From positions 1,674,001-1,738,000 of the forward strand of contig NZ_CP015401.2 in the NCBI RefSeq assembly GCF_001688725.2: a stretch of 64,000 nt of DNA, given 5' to 3'. The DNA comes from Bacteroides caecimuris (lineage in GTDB: Bacteria > Bacteroidota > Bacteroidia > Bacteroidales > Bacteroidaceae). The notes under the pieces are model-generated. The model ran no database searches. It had not been told where the DNA came from and was given only the letters and a program-made list of their open reading frames with translations. The translations under genes and the position numbers were made by a program. How positions within the stretch are numbered: the first letter of the stretch is position 1; each line of letters opens with the position of its first letter. Below, one piece after another: positions 52,784-61,518 of the stretch.

Positions 52784-54004
52784 TTATTTTCTCTTCTTAC
52801 TTCCCGGAGGGCCTGGCATGAACGGGCTTCTTTCTCCGCCGTTTTCCATCTTTCCTTCAGGTCCCATACTCTCACCGGGCATAACACCTACGGTAGCTTC
52901 GGTCACCACCTTTGTCCCTTCGGCAATGCCACTGATAATTTCGGTGGATATACCGTTGCTGATTCCCACTTCTACCGGATGGGCGGTGAATGTAGTTCCT
53001 TCGCGCGTCCAAAGTTTATGTTTGCCTTCGCAATCTTTCACGATGTCATTTTTACCGATCAGCGGTGCTTCCGGTGTAAATCGTAAGGCTTTGTTCGGAA
53101 CGGACAACACGTTTTTCTTGTCAAGGATATAGATCGTGACATTAGCTGTCAGGCGGGGTTTCAGTTTCAAGTCGGGGTTGGGGGCGGAGATGACTACTTC
53201 GTAAGTGACTACTGTTGAAGTGCTGTTCGTGCTGCTCGTACTGCTTGCGTCGCCCAAACGAATCTGGGTAACGGTTCCTTCGAATACATCATTCGGATAA
53301 GCATCTACCGTGAAGCTGGCACGCTGGCCTTCTATGATACCGCCTATATCAGCTTCATCTACATCGGCCACTACTTGCATCTGTGTCAGGTCGGCAGCAA
53401 TGGTGAACAGTGTCGGGGTCTCGAATCCGGAAGCAACGGTTTGTCCTGCTTCTACATCACGGCTGATGACTACTCCGTCAATCGGTGAAGTAATGGTAGC
53501 GTAAGACAGGTTGCGTTCTGCTTTCGCGAGCGATGCCTTGCTGCTGTCATAGCTGCTTTTCGCTTTCTGATAATTGTAGAGAACCTGCTCGAAGTCCGTA
53601 TCACTAATCAGCGACTTTTCGTGCAAGCCTTTGTTGCGTTCGTAATTCTTTTTCTGATATTCATATTCAGCTTTCGCACCATCGTAAGTTGCCCGCTGTG
53701 ATGCCAGTTCGCTTTGCAATGTGACGCGGTCCATTTCAGCAATCAACTGTCCTTTGGTTACTTCCGAGTTGTAGTCTACGTAAATTTTGTCGATGATACC
53801 GGACACTTGTGTACCAACTTCTACTTCCGTTACCGGTTCGATCGTTCCGGTAGCAGTCACCGAATTTGAAATATCGCCTTTACTGACAGTAGCGGTGGCG
53901 TACGTCACCTTATGTTTGGCGGGTGAACCGGCAAAGAACCACATTCCTGCTCCTGCCACCACAACGACTGCCACGGCGATTAGAATAATCTTTTTCGTTT
54001 TCAT
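52784..54004 (-). CDS. MacA/HlyD-type periplasmic adaptor protein
   Basis: A 406-residue adaptor: N-terminal membrane anchor (I-I-L-I-A-V-A-V-V-V-V-A-G-A-G-M-W-F-F), lipoyl-like half-motifs (V-E-V-G-T-Q-V-S-G-I-I-D and I-T-S-P-I-D-G-V-V), a helical hairpin (~residues 95-165, S-E-L-A-S-Q-R-A-T-Y), and beta-barrel and membrane-proximal domains. The C-terminus is Gly/Pro/Lys-rich (P-G-P-P-G-S-K-K-R-K). It bridges the ABC permease and the TolC protein, 42 bp away. Confidence 0.93.
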   Translation of the reverse strand: MKTKKIILIAVAVVVVAGAGMWFFAGSPAKHKVTYATATVSKGDISNSVTATGTIEPVTEVEVGTQVSGIIDKIYVDYNSEVTKGQLIAEMDRVTLQSELASQRATYDGAKAEYEYQKKNYERNKGLHEKSLISDTDFEQVLYNYQKAKSSYDSSKASLAKAERNLSYATITSPIDGVVISRDVEAGQTVASGFETPTLFTIAADLTQMQVVADVDEADIGGIIEGQRASFTVDAYPNDVFEGTVTQIRLGDASSTSSTNSTSTVVTYEVVISAPNPDLKLKPRLTANVTIYILDKKNVLSVPNKALRFTPEAPLIGKNDIVKDCEGKHKLWTREGTTFTAHPVEVGISNGISTEIISGIAEGTKVVTEATVGVMPGESMGPEGKMENGGERSPFMPGPPGSKKRK

Positions 54005-54046
54005 TCGTTTATTATGCTTTTATTTATAATGCTGATTGTATACTCT

Positions 54047-55444
54047 TTATAAAGCTAATTGATCTCCCTGATAGAATTTCAGCAACTGCGTGTTCAGTAT
54101 AGCCATATATTTAGCCTGAAGCTGTTCCTGCTGTGCTTGTAGCAGATTATTCTTTTCAGTAAGGAGTTCTACGGTATTCTTCATTCCCAAATTAAACTGT
54201 TCGCTCGTCAACTCATAGCTGATTTTTGTACTTTTCAGCTTTTCGTTAGCGGCGGCATAACGCTGTTGCGCACTGTTGGCATCCAGCCAAAGGGTCTCAA
54301 TGGTTTTGTACAGTGCCTTTTGTTCGTCCAATAGGGAAAGCATGCTCGTTTCGTACTGCAATTTAGCTTTTTGTACGGCACTTTTCGTTTGACGGTTATT
54401 GAAAATAGGCACACTGACAGACAGTCCGATAGAGTTGTTCCATCCGTTCTTCACTTGTTCTCCGAAGGTGAAGTCGCTGCCACTGGTATGGTTGGTTCCA
54501 ATTCCTGCGCTAAGGCTGATGGTAGGGAAATAGCTCGATTTGGCGATATTGATACCCAGTTCGGAAGCCTCTACATTCAGTTTGCTCGCTTCTATTTCCG
54601 GACGAAGGCCCAAAGCACTGATGTACACATCTCTTTTGGCAGGCAGCGGAGCCAGTACATTTTCGTCGGACAGGGCAGGGAGGAAGATGTTCATTTCATT
54701 CTCCCCATCCAGTTCGAGCAGTTGTTTCAGTTGCAATTTGTAATCTTCAAGCGTGGCTTGCGCGGTGACAAGTTGGTAACGGTCGGTGCTCACCTGTGCT
54801 TCCAGTTGCGCGAGGTCGCTTTTGGCAATACTTCCGGCATTCAGAAGTTCCTGTCCGCGGTCGCGCTGTGCAATGGAGACTTGCAGGGTGTTTTCGTTTA
54901 CTCTCACAGATTCGGCTGCATAAAGAATCTGGATATACACTTGGGCGATAGACTCCTGAATATTATTTTCGGAAGTTGCCACATCCAGCTCGGCGATCTG
55001 ATTGTTCAACTTTTCCTGTTGGATAGTTTTCAACCGTTTATTACCATTATATAGAGTCCACGAAGCATTCAGTCCATAATTACCGTTGTAGCTCGTTTTG
55101 CTGTTGCTACTGATAATCTCACTACCGCTCACCCGGCTACTTGTCTCCTGATACGGACGATTCACCACCTGATGGCCGGTAGAAAACGAAAGACTGGGGA
55201 ACAAGGCAGCTTTAGCTGTCTTCACATCAATCTGCGTGCCCGCTGCAGTGATCCGGTTCTTGCGAATGGTAATGTTCTGCTCCTTTGCATAGTCGATGCA
55301 TGACTGCAAATCCCATTGGGTCGGAATCCTCATTTCTTGCAGCGTATCGGCTTGCAGCAGAGAACCTTGGGCAGATATGCCGGGCAGCATACCTGCTCCA
55401 AGAAATGTCATCACTGTCAATCTTCTTACATTTATCATATTCAT
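54047..55444 (-). CDS. TolC-family outer-membrane efflux protein
   Basis: A 465-residue outer-membrane channel protein with signal peptide (M-N-M-I-N-V-R-R-L-T... ending near G-I-S-A-Q-G). Two repeated OEP domains are visible, each opening with long amphipathic helices (L-Q-S-C-I-D-Y-A-K-E-Q-N-I-T and L-G-L-R-P-E-I-E-A-S-K-L-N) and a strand region N-Y-G-L-N-A-S-W-T-L-Y-N-G. It heads the operon: adaptor, ATPase, permease, kinase and regulator follow. No perfect -7 box was found before it. Confidence 0.93.
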   Translation of the reverse strand: MNMINVRRLTVMTFLGAGMLPGISAQGSLLQADTLQEMRIPTQWDLQSCIDYAKEQNITIRKNRITAAGTQIDVKTAKAALFPSLSFSTGHQVVNRPYQETSSRVSGSEIISSNSKTSYNGNYGLNASWTLYNGNKRLKTIQQEKLNNQIAELDVATSENNIQESIAQVYIQILYAAESVRVNENTLQVSIAQRDRGQELLNAGSIAKSDLAQLEAQVSTDRYQLVTAQATLEDYKLQLKQLLELDGENEMNIFLPALSDENVLAPLPAKRDVYISALGLRPEIEASKLNVEASELGINIAKSSYFPTISLSAGIGTNHTSGSDFTFGEQVKNGWNNSIGLSVSVPIFNNRQTKSAVQKAKLQYETSMLSLLDEQKALYKTIETLWLDANSAQQRYAAANEKLKSTKISYELTSEQFNLGMKNTVELLTEKNNLLQAQQEQLQAKYMAILNTQLLKFYQGDQLAL

Positions 55445-55604
55445 ACTTCTATTGATTTACTGCCAGCGAAAGTACGTACATATTATATATGCCGCAAAAA
55501 TGATAGACGGATGAGGTTATTTCGCCGTTAAATGATTTTTTTCTGTCGATAGGCAGGTTCTTGAAGAAAAACACGACAAATCTTACAACTTTTTTGACTA
55601 CTTG

Positions 55605-55634
55605 TTTGTTTTAATTATAAAAAATGTATATTTG
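55605..55634 (+). promoter_or_regulatory. Promoter TTTG-N18-TATATTTG of the cytochrome bd operon
   Basis: TTTG at 55605-55608 and TATATTTG at 55627-55634 with an 18-base spacer; the first gene starts 28 bp later. Confidence 0.7.
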
Positions 55635-55662
55635 TACTCATTACAAATTCTAATGTAAACAA

Positions 55663-55899
55663 ATGAAGAATACACTGCTTACGATCTGGAACTTCTATTT
55701 GGAGGGCTTCCGTAGTATGACCTTAGGGCGTACGCTATGGGTTATTATTTTGCTGAAATTATTCGTCATGTTCTTCATCCTCAAGATGTTCTTTTTCCCG
55801 GATTTCCTTGGCGACCACCCGACGGATGCCGACAAAGGTACATACGTGGGAAATGAACTGATAGAGCGTGCTATTCCCGATAAACCGATTGATTTTTAA
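55663..55899 (+). CDS. DUF4492 small membrane protein of the bd oxidase operon
   Basis: A 78-residue protein with one transmembrane helix (W-V-I-I-L-L-K-L-F-V-M-F-F-I-L-K-M-F-F-F, residues ~26-45). It matches the DUF4492 family, found before cydA in Bacteroidota. By position it is the likely analogue of CydX, stabilising the haem centres of cytochrome bd. cydA starts 20 bp downstream. Confidence 0.88.
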   Translation: MKNTLLTIWNFYLEGFRSMTLGRTLWVIILLKLFVMFFILKMFFFPDFLGDHPTDADKGTYVGNELIERAIPDKPIDF

Positions 55900-55919
55900 C
55901 TCTTAAACTACATAGGATT

Positions 55920-57467
55920 ATGATTGAAAGTATTGACACTTCACTGATCGATTGGTCGAGAGCCCAATTTGCGATGACAGCCATGTACCACTGGATTTTT
56001 GTTCCCCTCACACTCGGACTGGCAGTGGTGATGGGAATCATGGAGACGCTGTATTATAAAACAGGCAACGAATTTTGGAAAAAGACTGCCCAGTTTTGGA
56101 TGAAACTTTTCGGTATCAACTTTGCCATCGGTGTGGCAACGGGTTTGATTCTGGAGTTCGAGTTCGGTACGAACTGGAGTAATTATTCGTGGTTTGTAGG
56201 AGATATTTTCGGTGCCCCGTTGGCTATTGAAGGTATTCTGGCATTCTTTATGGAAGCTACGTTTATTGCGGTTATGTTTTTCGGATGGGGAAAAGTAAGT
56301 AAACGTTTCCACTTGGCTTCCACTTGGCTGACAGGATTGGGGGCTACGATTTCTGCCTGGTGGATTCTTGTTGCCAACGCATGGATGCAGCATCCGGTAG
56401 GCATGGAGTTCAATCCTGACACTGTCCGTAATGAAATGGTCGATTTTTGGGCGGTGGCTACTTCACCTGTAGCAGTCAATAAGTTCTTCCACACGGTATT
56501 GTCCGGCTGGGTGTTGGGTGCTATTTTTGTAGTAGGTGTCAGTTGTTGGTACTTGCTGAAAAAACGCAATCGTGAGTTTGCGCTGGCGAGCATCAAGATT
56601 GGTGCCATCTTCGGATTGGTGGCATCGTTGCTCTCTGCTTGGACGGGCGACGGTTCCGGTTATCAGATTGCCCAAACGCAACCGATGAAACTGGCTGCTG
56701 TGGAAGGTCTGTATGAAGGCGGCACGAATGTCGGTCTGGTCGGAATAGGAGCATTGAACCCTGAAAAGAAGACTTACAACGATGGGAAAGATCCTTTCCT
56801 TTTCCGTTTTGAAATCCCGAGTATGCTTTCTTTCCTTGCCGAGCGTGATGTGGACGGCTACGTTCCGGGCATTGCGAATATCATCGAAGGTGGTTATCAG
56901 TTGAAAGACGGATCGACAGCTCTCTCTGCTGCCGAGAAGATAGAACGTGGTAAAACGGCTATCGGCGCACTGGCTGCCTATCGTGCCGCAAAGAGTGCCG
57001 GACACGAGGAGGATGCGAAGATTGCCTATCGTGTATTGCAGGAAAATATTCCCTATTTTGGCTACGGATATATCAAAGACGTGAACCAACTGGTTCCGAA
57101 TGTTCCTCTCAACTTCTATGCATTCCGTGTCATGGTCATCTTGGGCGGATATTTCATCCTGTTCTTTATCGCCGTTCTTTTCTTCATCTATAAAAAGGAT
57201 TTGAGCCGGATGCGCTGGATGCATTGGATTGCTCTGCTGACAATTCCTTTGGGGTACATCGCCGGACAAGCCGGATGGGTGGTTGCCGAATGTGGTCGTC
57301 AGCCGTGGGCCATCCGCGATATGTTGCCTACAATGGCTGCCATCTCCAAATTGGATGTAAGCTCCGTGCAAACTACGTTCTTTATCTTCCTGCTCCTGTT
57401 TACAGTGATGCTAATTGCCGGTGCCGGAATTATGGTAAAAGCCATCAAGAAGGGACCGGAAAAATAA
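55920..57467 (+). CDS. cydA: Cytochrome bd ubiquinol oxidase subunit I
   Basis: A 515-residue membrane subunit carrying haems b558, b595 and d. Haem-ligand His lies in M-T-A-M-Y-H-W (~residue 24), and the oxidase signature G-R-Q-P-W-A-I-R is present near residue 460. The quinol loop between is of the short type. It reduces O2 with menaquinol at high affinity, the microaerobic defence of this anaerobe. Confidence 0.97.
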   Translation: MIESIDTSLIDWSRAQFAMTAMYHWIFVPLTLGLAVVMGIMETLYYKTGNEFWKKTAQFWMKLFGINFAIGVATGLILEFEFGTNWSNYSWFVGDIFGAPLAIEGILAFFMEATFIAVMFFGWGKVSKRFHLASTWLTGLGATISAWWILVANAWMQHPVGMEFNPDTVRNEMVDFWAVATSPVAVNKFFHTVLSGWVLGAIFVVGVSCWYLLKKRNREFALASIKIGAIFGLVASLLSAWTGDGSGYQIAQTQPMKLAAVEGLYEGGTNVGLVGIGALNPEKKTYNDGKDPFLFRFEIPSMLSFLAERDVDGYVPGIANIIEGGYQLKDGSTALSAAEKIERGKTAIGALAAYRAAKSAGHEEDAKIAYRVLQENIPYFGYGYIKDVNQLVPNVPLNFYAFRVMVILGGYFILFFIAVLFFIYKKDLSRMRWMHWIALLTIPLGYIAGQAGWVVAECGRQPWAIRDMLPTMAAISKLDVSSVQTTFFIFLLLFTVMLIAGAGIMVKAIKKGPEK

Positions 57468-57616
57468 GTATTAAGTATTAGGTATTAAGTGTTAAACGTA
57501 GCTGCGGGTATGGTTTGCTGCTTTGTTAATACTTAATATTTGATGCCTAATACTTATTACGAACCTTCAAAGGCGAAGCATAATACCTAATACTTATTAC
57601 TTAATACTTAAACTTT
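57468..57616. repeat. TAATACTT-type A/T repeats between cydA and cydB
   Basis: Runs of TAAGTATTA after the cydA stop and TAATACTTATTACTTAATACTT before the cydB ATG form inverted repeats around a short GC-richer centre. The last run ends 6 bases before the start codon. A similar block lies before the D-2-hydroxyacid dehydrogenase start (60084-60135). Confidence 0.8.
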
Positions 57617-58759
57617 ATGTATATATTTTTGCAACAATATTGGTGGCTTGTCGTTTCCTTGCTGGGAGCCATACTTGTGTTCTTATTGTTTGTGCAGGGG
57701 GGTAATTCATTGTTGTTCTGTCTGGGTAAAACCGAAGAGCATCGTAAGATGATGGTGAATTCTACCGGGCGTAAGTGGGAGTTTACGTTTACTACGTTGG
57801 TGACGTTTGGAGGAGCTTTCTTTGCTTCTTTCCCGTTGTTCTACAGTACCAGTTTCGGTGGTGCTTATTGGCTTTGGATGATTATACTTTTCAGTTTTGT
57901 ATTGCAGGCTGTCAGTTATGAGTTTCAGAGTAAGGCAGGAAATCTGTTAGGTAAAAAGACATATCAGACTTTCTTGGTGATTAATGGGGTAGTGGGTCCT
58001 GTGTTACTTGGCGGGGCGGTGGCTACTTTCTTCACTGGTTCTGATTTCTATATTAATAAGGCGAACATGACAGACACTATTATGCCGATAATCAGTCATT
58101 GGGGAAATGGCTGGCACGGATTGGATGCGTTGACGAATATCTGGAATGTAATTCTCGGATTGGCAGTCTTCTTCCTTGCACGTGTATTGGGAGCACTCTA
58201 TTTCATTAATAATATTGATGATAAAGCGTTGACCGACAAATGTCGTCGTGCAGTACGCAATAACACAGTTTTGTTTCTTGTATTCTTTTTGCCGTTTGTC
58301 ATTCGTACATTAGTGTCCGAAGGCTTTGCCGTTAACCCGGAAACGCAGGAGATTTATATGCAGCCATACAAGTATTTCACTAACTTTATTGAAATGCCGG
58401 TAGTGCTGGTTTTATTCCTGATTGGGGTGGCGCTGGTTCTTTTCGGTATCGGAAAGACATTGCTTAAAAATACTTTTGATAAAGGTATCTGGTTTGCCGG
58501 AATCGGTACGGTACTGACTGTTTTGTCTTTGCTACTGGTAGCGGGATATAACAACACTGCCTATTATCCGTCATACACCGACCTGCAAAGCTCATTGACG
58601 TTAGCCAATAGCTGCTCCAGTGAATTTACACTGAAGACAATGGCTTATGTTTCCATTCTTGTTCCGTTTGTGATTGCTTATATTTTCTACGCTTGGCATA
58701 GTATCGACCGGCATAAGATTACCGGGAAAGAGATGGATGAAGGAGGACACTCATACTAA
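57617..58759 (+). CDS. cydB: Cytochrome bd ubiquinol oxidase subunit II
   Basis: A 380-residue multi-pass membrane subunit (about eight to nine helices) pairing with CydA. Family features include L-F-V-Q-G-G-N-S-L-L-F near the N-terminus and G-R-K-W-E-F-T-F. It is the last gene of the DUF4492-cydA-cydB operon, followed after 9 bp by a terminator. A repeat-rich 149-bp gap separates it from cydA. Confidence 0.96.
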   Translation: MYIFLQQYWWLVVSLLGAILVFLLFVQGGNSLLFCLGKTEEHRKMMVNSTGRKWEFTFTTLVTFGGAFFASFPLFYSTSFGGAYWLWMIILFSFVLQAVSYEFQSKAGNLLGKKTYQTFLVINGVVGPVLLGGAVATFFTGSDFYINKANMTDTIMPIISHWGNGWHGLDALTNIWNVILGLAVFFLARVLGALYFINNIDDKALTDKCRRAVRNNTVLFLVFFLPFVIRTLVSEGFAVNPETQEIYMQPYKYFTNFIEMPVVLVLFLIGVALVLFGIGKTLLKNTFDKGIWFAGIGTVLTVLSLLLVAGYNNTAYYPSYTDLQSSLTLANSCSSEFTLKTMAYVSILVPFVIAYIFYAWHSIDRHKITGKEMDEGGHSY

Positions 58760-58768
58760 TATATCATT

Positions 58769-58832
58769 AAAAACTCCCCTTATTTTACATCACTCTAAGT
58801 CATGGTAGAGAGAGGAAATAAGGGGAGTTTTT
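58769..58832 (+). terminator. Terminator of the cytochrome bd operon
   Basis: AAAACTCCCCTTATTT and AAATAAGGGGAGTTTTTT pair over about 15 bases. The rest of the 58760-59126 gap holds A/T-rich DNA and a family-B element. Confidence 0.85.
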
Positions 58833-59028
58833 TATATATTACACTTAGCGTGTATGCCAAAATACTTTTCTTTAGAAAAATACCCCTGCCACACACACAA
58901 CTTGGATTGCACACTTAAAGTTTTGTGTGAAACTTTTTGGGGAGTGCAGTTCTGTTTCAATGTGTAGCAGAGGTAAATATTTCAATGAGGGCATTATGAC
59001 ACCCTCGTTATGAATTACGCTAATGCTA

Positions 59029-59128
59029 ATTAACGTCAGTTCGATATAAGCTTGTACTATTCCAATTCTCCTCCTTCCCGAAGGAAGGGAAACCATGCGG
59101 ACGAAGTCATATCGAACTTACATTAATT
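59029..59128. repeat. Family-B miniature element, full length
   Basis: Ends AATTAACGTCAGTTCGATATAA and TTCGAACT-like ATATCGAACTTACATTAATT are inverted repeats; an interior hairpin CTCCTTCCCGAAGGAAG and block ACCATGCGGACGAA match the copy at 33868. Its right end overlaps the stop codon of the adjacent dehydrogenase gene. Confidence 0.87.
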
Positions 59129-60083
59129 ATTTATTGACTACATTCTCCGGTTTGCCGGAAATATAAGCCTGAAGATTACTGGTTGCAATATTCATCAGAC
59201 GTTCGCGCGCCTCTGTGGTTGCCCAAGCAATGTGCGGAGTGATATAACAGTTCTTCGCTGTCAGCAATGGATTGTCGGCGCAAGGCGGTTCGGTAGAAAG
59301 CACGTCTACGCCAGCTGCATAAATCTCGCCACTGTTCAAAGCATCTGCAAGATCTTGTTCGTTGATAAGCGGTCCGCGACCGGTATTGATTAAGATGGCT
59401 GTCGGCTTCATCATGGCAAGGCGGCGTGCATTCACCATTTCGCGTGTCTCCGGCGTAAGCGGGCAGTGCAAACTGATAATATCGCATTCGCTGAACAACT
59501 GATCCAACTCCATCTTCTTGATTTCCGGTGGCAACTGGAAGTGGGATTTAGAAGTAAATGCGTACACTTGCATACCGAACCCGATAGCAACACGGGCTGT
59601 GGTATATCCGGTGTTTCCCAGTCCTACCAGACCGATTTTCTTATCCCGAAGTTCCATCAACGGAGTATCCCAAAAACAGAAATCTTTGTTGTCTGCCCAA
59701 CGGCTTTTGTGCACTTCTTCGGAGTGGTGTTGCACTTGCTGAGTGATGTTCAGGATATGCGAAAATACCATTTGAGCAACGGAGGCGGTGCTGTATGAAG
59801 GAATATTAGTAACGATGATTCCCCGTTCTTTGGCAGCAGCTGTGTCTACCACGTTGTATCCGGTAGCCAATACACCGATATATTTCAGTTCGGGCAGTGC
59901 AGCCATGTGGTCTGCATTGATGATTACCTTGTTAGTCAGAATTGCTTCTGCACCGACTGCACGTTCTAATACTTCTTCCGGAGCTGTACGATCATAAATG
60001 GTACATTCTCCAAGAACTTTCATTCCTTCCCAGGATAAATCTCCGGGATTGGCGGCATAGCCGTCTAAAACTACAATCTTCAT
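59127..60083 (-). CDS. D-2-hydroxyacid dehydrogenase (glycerate/phosphoglycerate type)
   Basis: A 318-residue NAD-dependent dehydrogenase. NAD motif G-L-V-G-L-G-N-T-G (~residues 152-160); catalytic Arg in N-T-G-R-G (~237), Glu in V-D-V-L-S-T-E-P-P (~267) and His in T-P-H-I-A-W (~286) are intact. It is likely a hydroxypyruvate/glycerate dehydrogenase; the exact acid is uncertain. A TAATACTT-type repeat block precedes its start. Confidence 0.9.
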   Translation of the reverse strand: MKIVVLDGYAANPGDLSWEGMKVLGECTIYDRTAPEEVLERAVGAEAILTNKVIINADHMAALPELKYIGVLATGYNVVDTAAAKERGIIVTNIPSYSTASVAQMVFSHILNITQQVQHHSEEVHKSRWADNKDFCFWDTPLMELRDKKIGLVGLGNTGYTTARVAIGFGMQVYAFTSKSHFQLPPEIKKMELDQLFSECDIISLHCPLTPETREMVNARRLAMMKPTAILINTGRGPLINEQDLADALNSGEIYAAGVDVLSTEPPCADNPLLTAKNCYITPHIAWATTEARERLMNIATSNLQAYISGKPENVVNK

Positions 60084-60240
60084 ATATTTAAAGTATTAAA
60101 TGTTAAGTATTAAGTATCAAGTATTAGATGTTAATGGTGTTACCATTGTTTTTTAGTTTTACAATTATGGCTATCAGTAATTTAAGTATTTCTTTTATTA
60201 AATGTTTTTTCATAGCCACGGCTAATACTTAATACTTGAA
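60084..60240. repeat. TAAGTATTA-type repeats between dehydrogenase and rarA
   Basis: Degenerate TAAGTATTA units at ~60088-60135 and the inverse TAATACTTAATACTTG at ~60222-60239, the latter overlapping the 3' end of rarA. They resemble the cydA/cydB gap. Confidence 0.7.
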
Positions 60241-61509
60241 TTTCTTAAATTTCTCTCCCCACAATTGTATCATCCGTTCGGCATGCTTCTGTTCTGCCGG
60301 ATTGTTTTGCGGTTGCCATATCCGTTTGTCTTTCAGCTCGTCCGGTAGGAATTGCTGTTTGACAAAGTTACCTTCATAGTTGTGTGCATATTTATATTCC
60401 TGTCCGTAGCCCAGTTGCTTCATCAGTTTGGTTGGAGCGTTGCGCAGATGCAAGGGTACAGGCAGGTTGCCGGTTGAGCGTACTAACTCCAGTGCGTCAT
60501 TGATTGCGTTGTATGCCGAATTACTTTTCGGGCTGGTAGCTAGATAAATCGTTGTTTCAGCTAGAGGAATCCGTCCTTCGGGCCAGCCGATTTTCATCAG
60601 TGTATCAAAGCAGGCGTTGGCGAGAAGCAGTGCGTTCGGGTTTGCCAAACCGATGTCCTCGGCAGCCGAAATCACTAGTCGGCGGGCAATGAAAGCAGGG
60701 TCTTCGCCTCCTTCCACCATACGGGCAAGCCAGTAGATCGCTCCGTCGGGGTCGCTGCCACGGATCGACTTGATGAAAGCGGAGATAATGTCATAATGCA
60801 TCTCCCCATCCTTGTCGTATGCCAGCGGATTTTGTTGCAACCGTTCGGTCACCATTTCATCGGTGATGACAACCGTCTCTTCCGTTTCCGATTGCACAAC
60901 GAGTTCCAATATATTAAGCAGCTTGCGGGCATCTCCACCGGAGAAGCGCAGCATGGCGGTTGTTTCTTTCAATTCAATTTTGCGATCCTTCAATACGGCA
61001 TCCGTGGTGATGGCACGTTGCAGAAGTTCCAATAAATCTTCCTTCTCCAAAGATTTGAGCACATAAAGTTGGCAGCGGGACAGGAGAGGGCGGATGACCT
61101 CAAACGACGGATTCTCCGTTGTTGCGCCAATCAGCGTGACCGTTCCGTTCTCTACCGCTCCCAACAGAGAGTCCTGCTGCGACTTGCTGAACCGATGGAT
61201 TTCATCGATAAACAGAATCGGGCTGGACTGTGAGAAGAAGCGGTTGCTCTTGGCGCGCTCTATCACTTCGCGCACATCCTTCACACCGGAAGTCACGGCG
61301 CTTAACGTATAGAAAGGCGTTTCCAGTTTGTTGGCTATGATTTGCGCAAGGGTTGTTTTACCCACTCCAGGAGGTCCCCAGAGAATAAACGAAGAGATGC
61401 GTCCTGCGTCAATCATTTTCCGCAAGATAGCCCCCGGTCCAACTAAATGTTTCTGACCGATATAATCATCCAAAGTCTTTGGTCGTAAGCGTTCTGCTAG
61501 TGGTTGCAT
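60229..61509 (-). CDS. rarA: Replication-associated recombination protein A (MgsA/WRNIP1 family)
   Basis: A 426-residue AAA+ ATPase acting at stalled replication forks. N-terminus M-Q-P-L-A-E-R-L-R-P-K-T-L-D-D-Y-I-G-Q-K-H-L, Walker A G-P-P-G-V-G-K-T-T, Walker B L-F-I-D-E-I-H-R-F, sensor 1 L-I-G-A-T-T-E-N-P-S-F, and the C-terminal tetramerisation region with S-I-R-G-S-D-P-D-A-A-I-like motif are present. It follows the DUF5686 gene by 9 bp on the same strand. Confidence 0.96.
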   Translation of the reverse strand: MQPLAERLRPKTLDDYIGQKHLVGPGAILRKMIDAGRISSFILWGPPGVGKTTLAQIIANKLETPFYTLSAVTSGVKDVREVIERAKSNRFFSQSSPILFIDEIHRFSKSQQDSLLGAVENGTVTLIGATTENPSFEVIRPLLSRCQLYVLKSLEKEDLLELLQRAITTDAVLKDRKIELKETTAMLRFSGGDARKLLNILELVVQSETEETVVITDEMVTERLQQNPLAYDKDGEMHYDIISAFIKSIRGSDPDGAIYWLARMVEGGEDPAFIARRLVISAAEDIGLANPNALLLANACFDTLMKIGWPEGRIPLAETTIYLATSPKSNSAYNAINDALELVRSTGNLPVPLHLRNAPTKLMKQLGYGQEYKYAHNYEGNFVKQQFLPDELKDKRIWQPQNNPAEQKHAERMIQLWGEKFKKFKY

Positions 61510-61518
61510 GGTGTTTTT

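Noticed and set aside
58843..59028. Riboswitch or structured RNA before the dehydrogenase gene
   Set aside because: No known riboswitch core was recognised; the stretch is A/T-rich, lies at the 3' side of that gene, and the only structure nearby is the bd-operon terminator and the family-B element.
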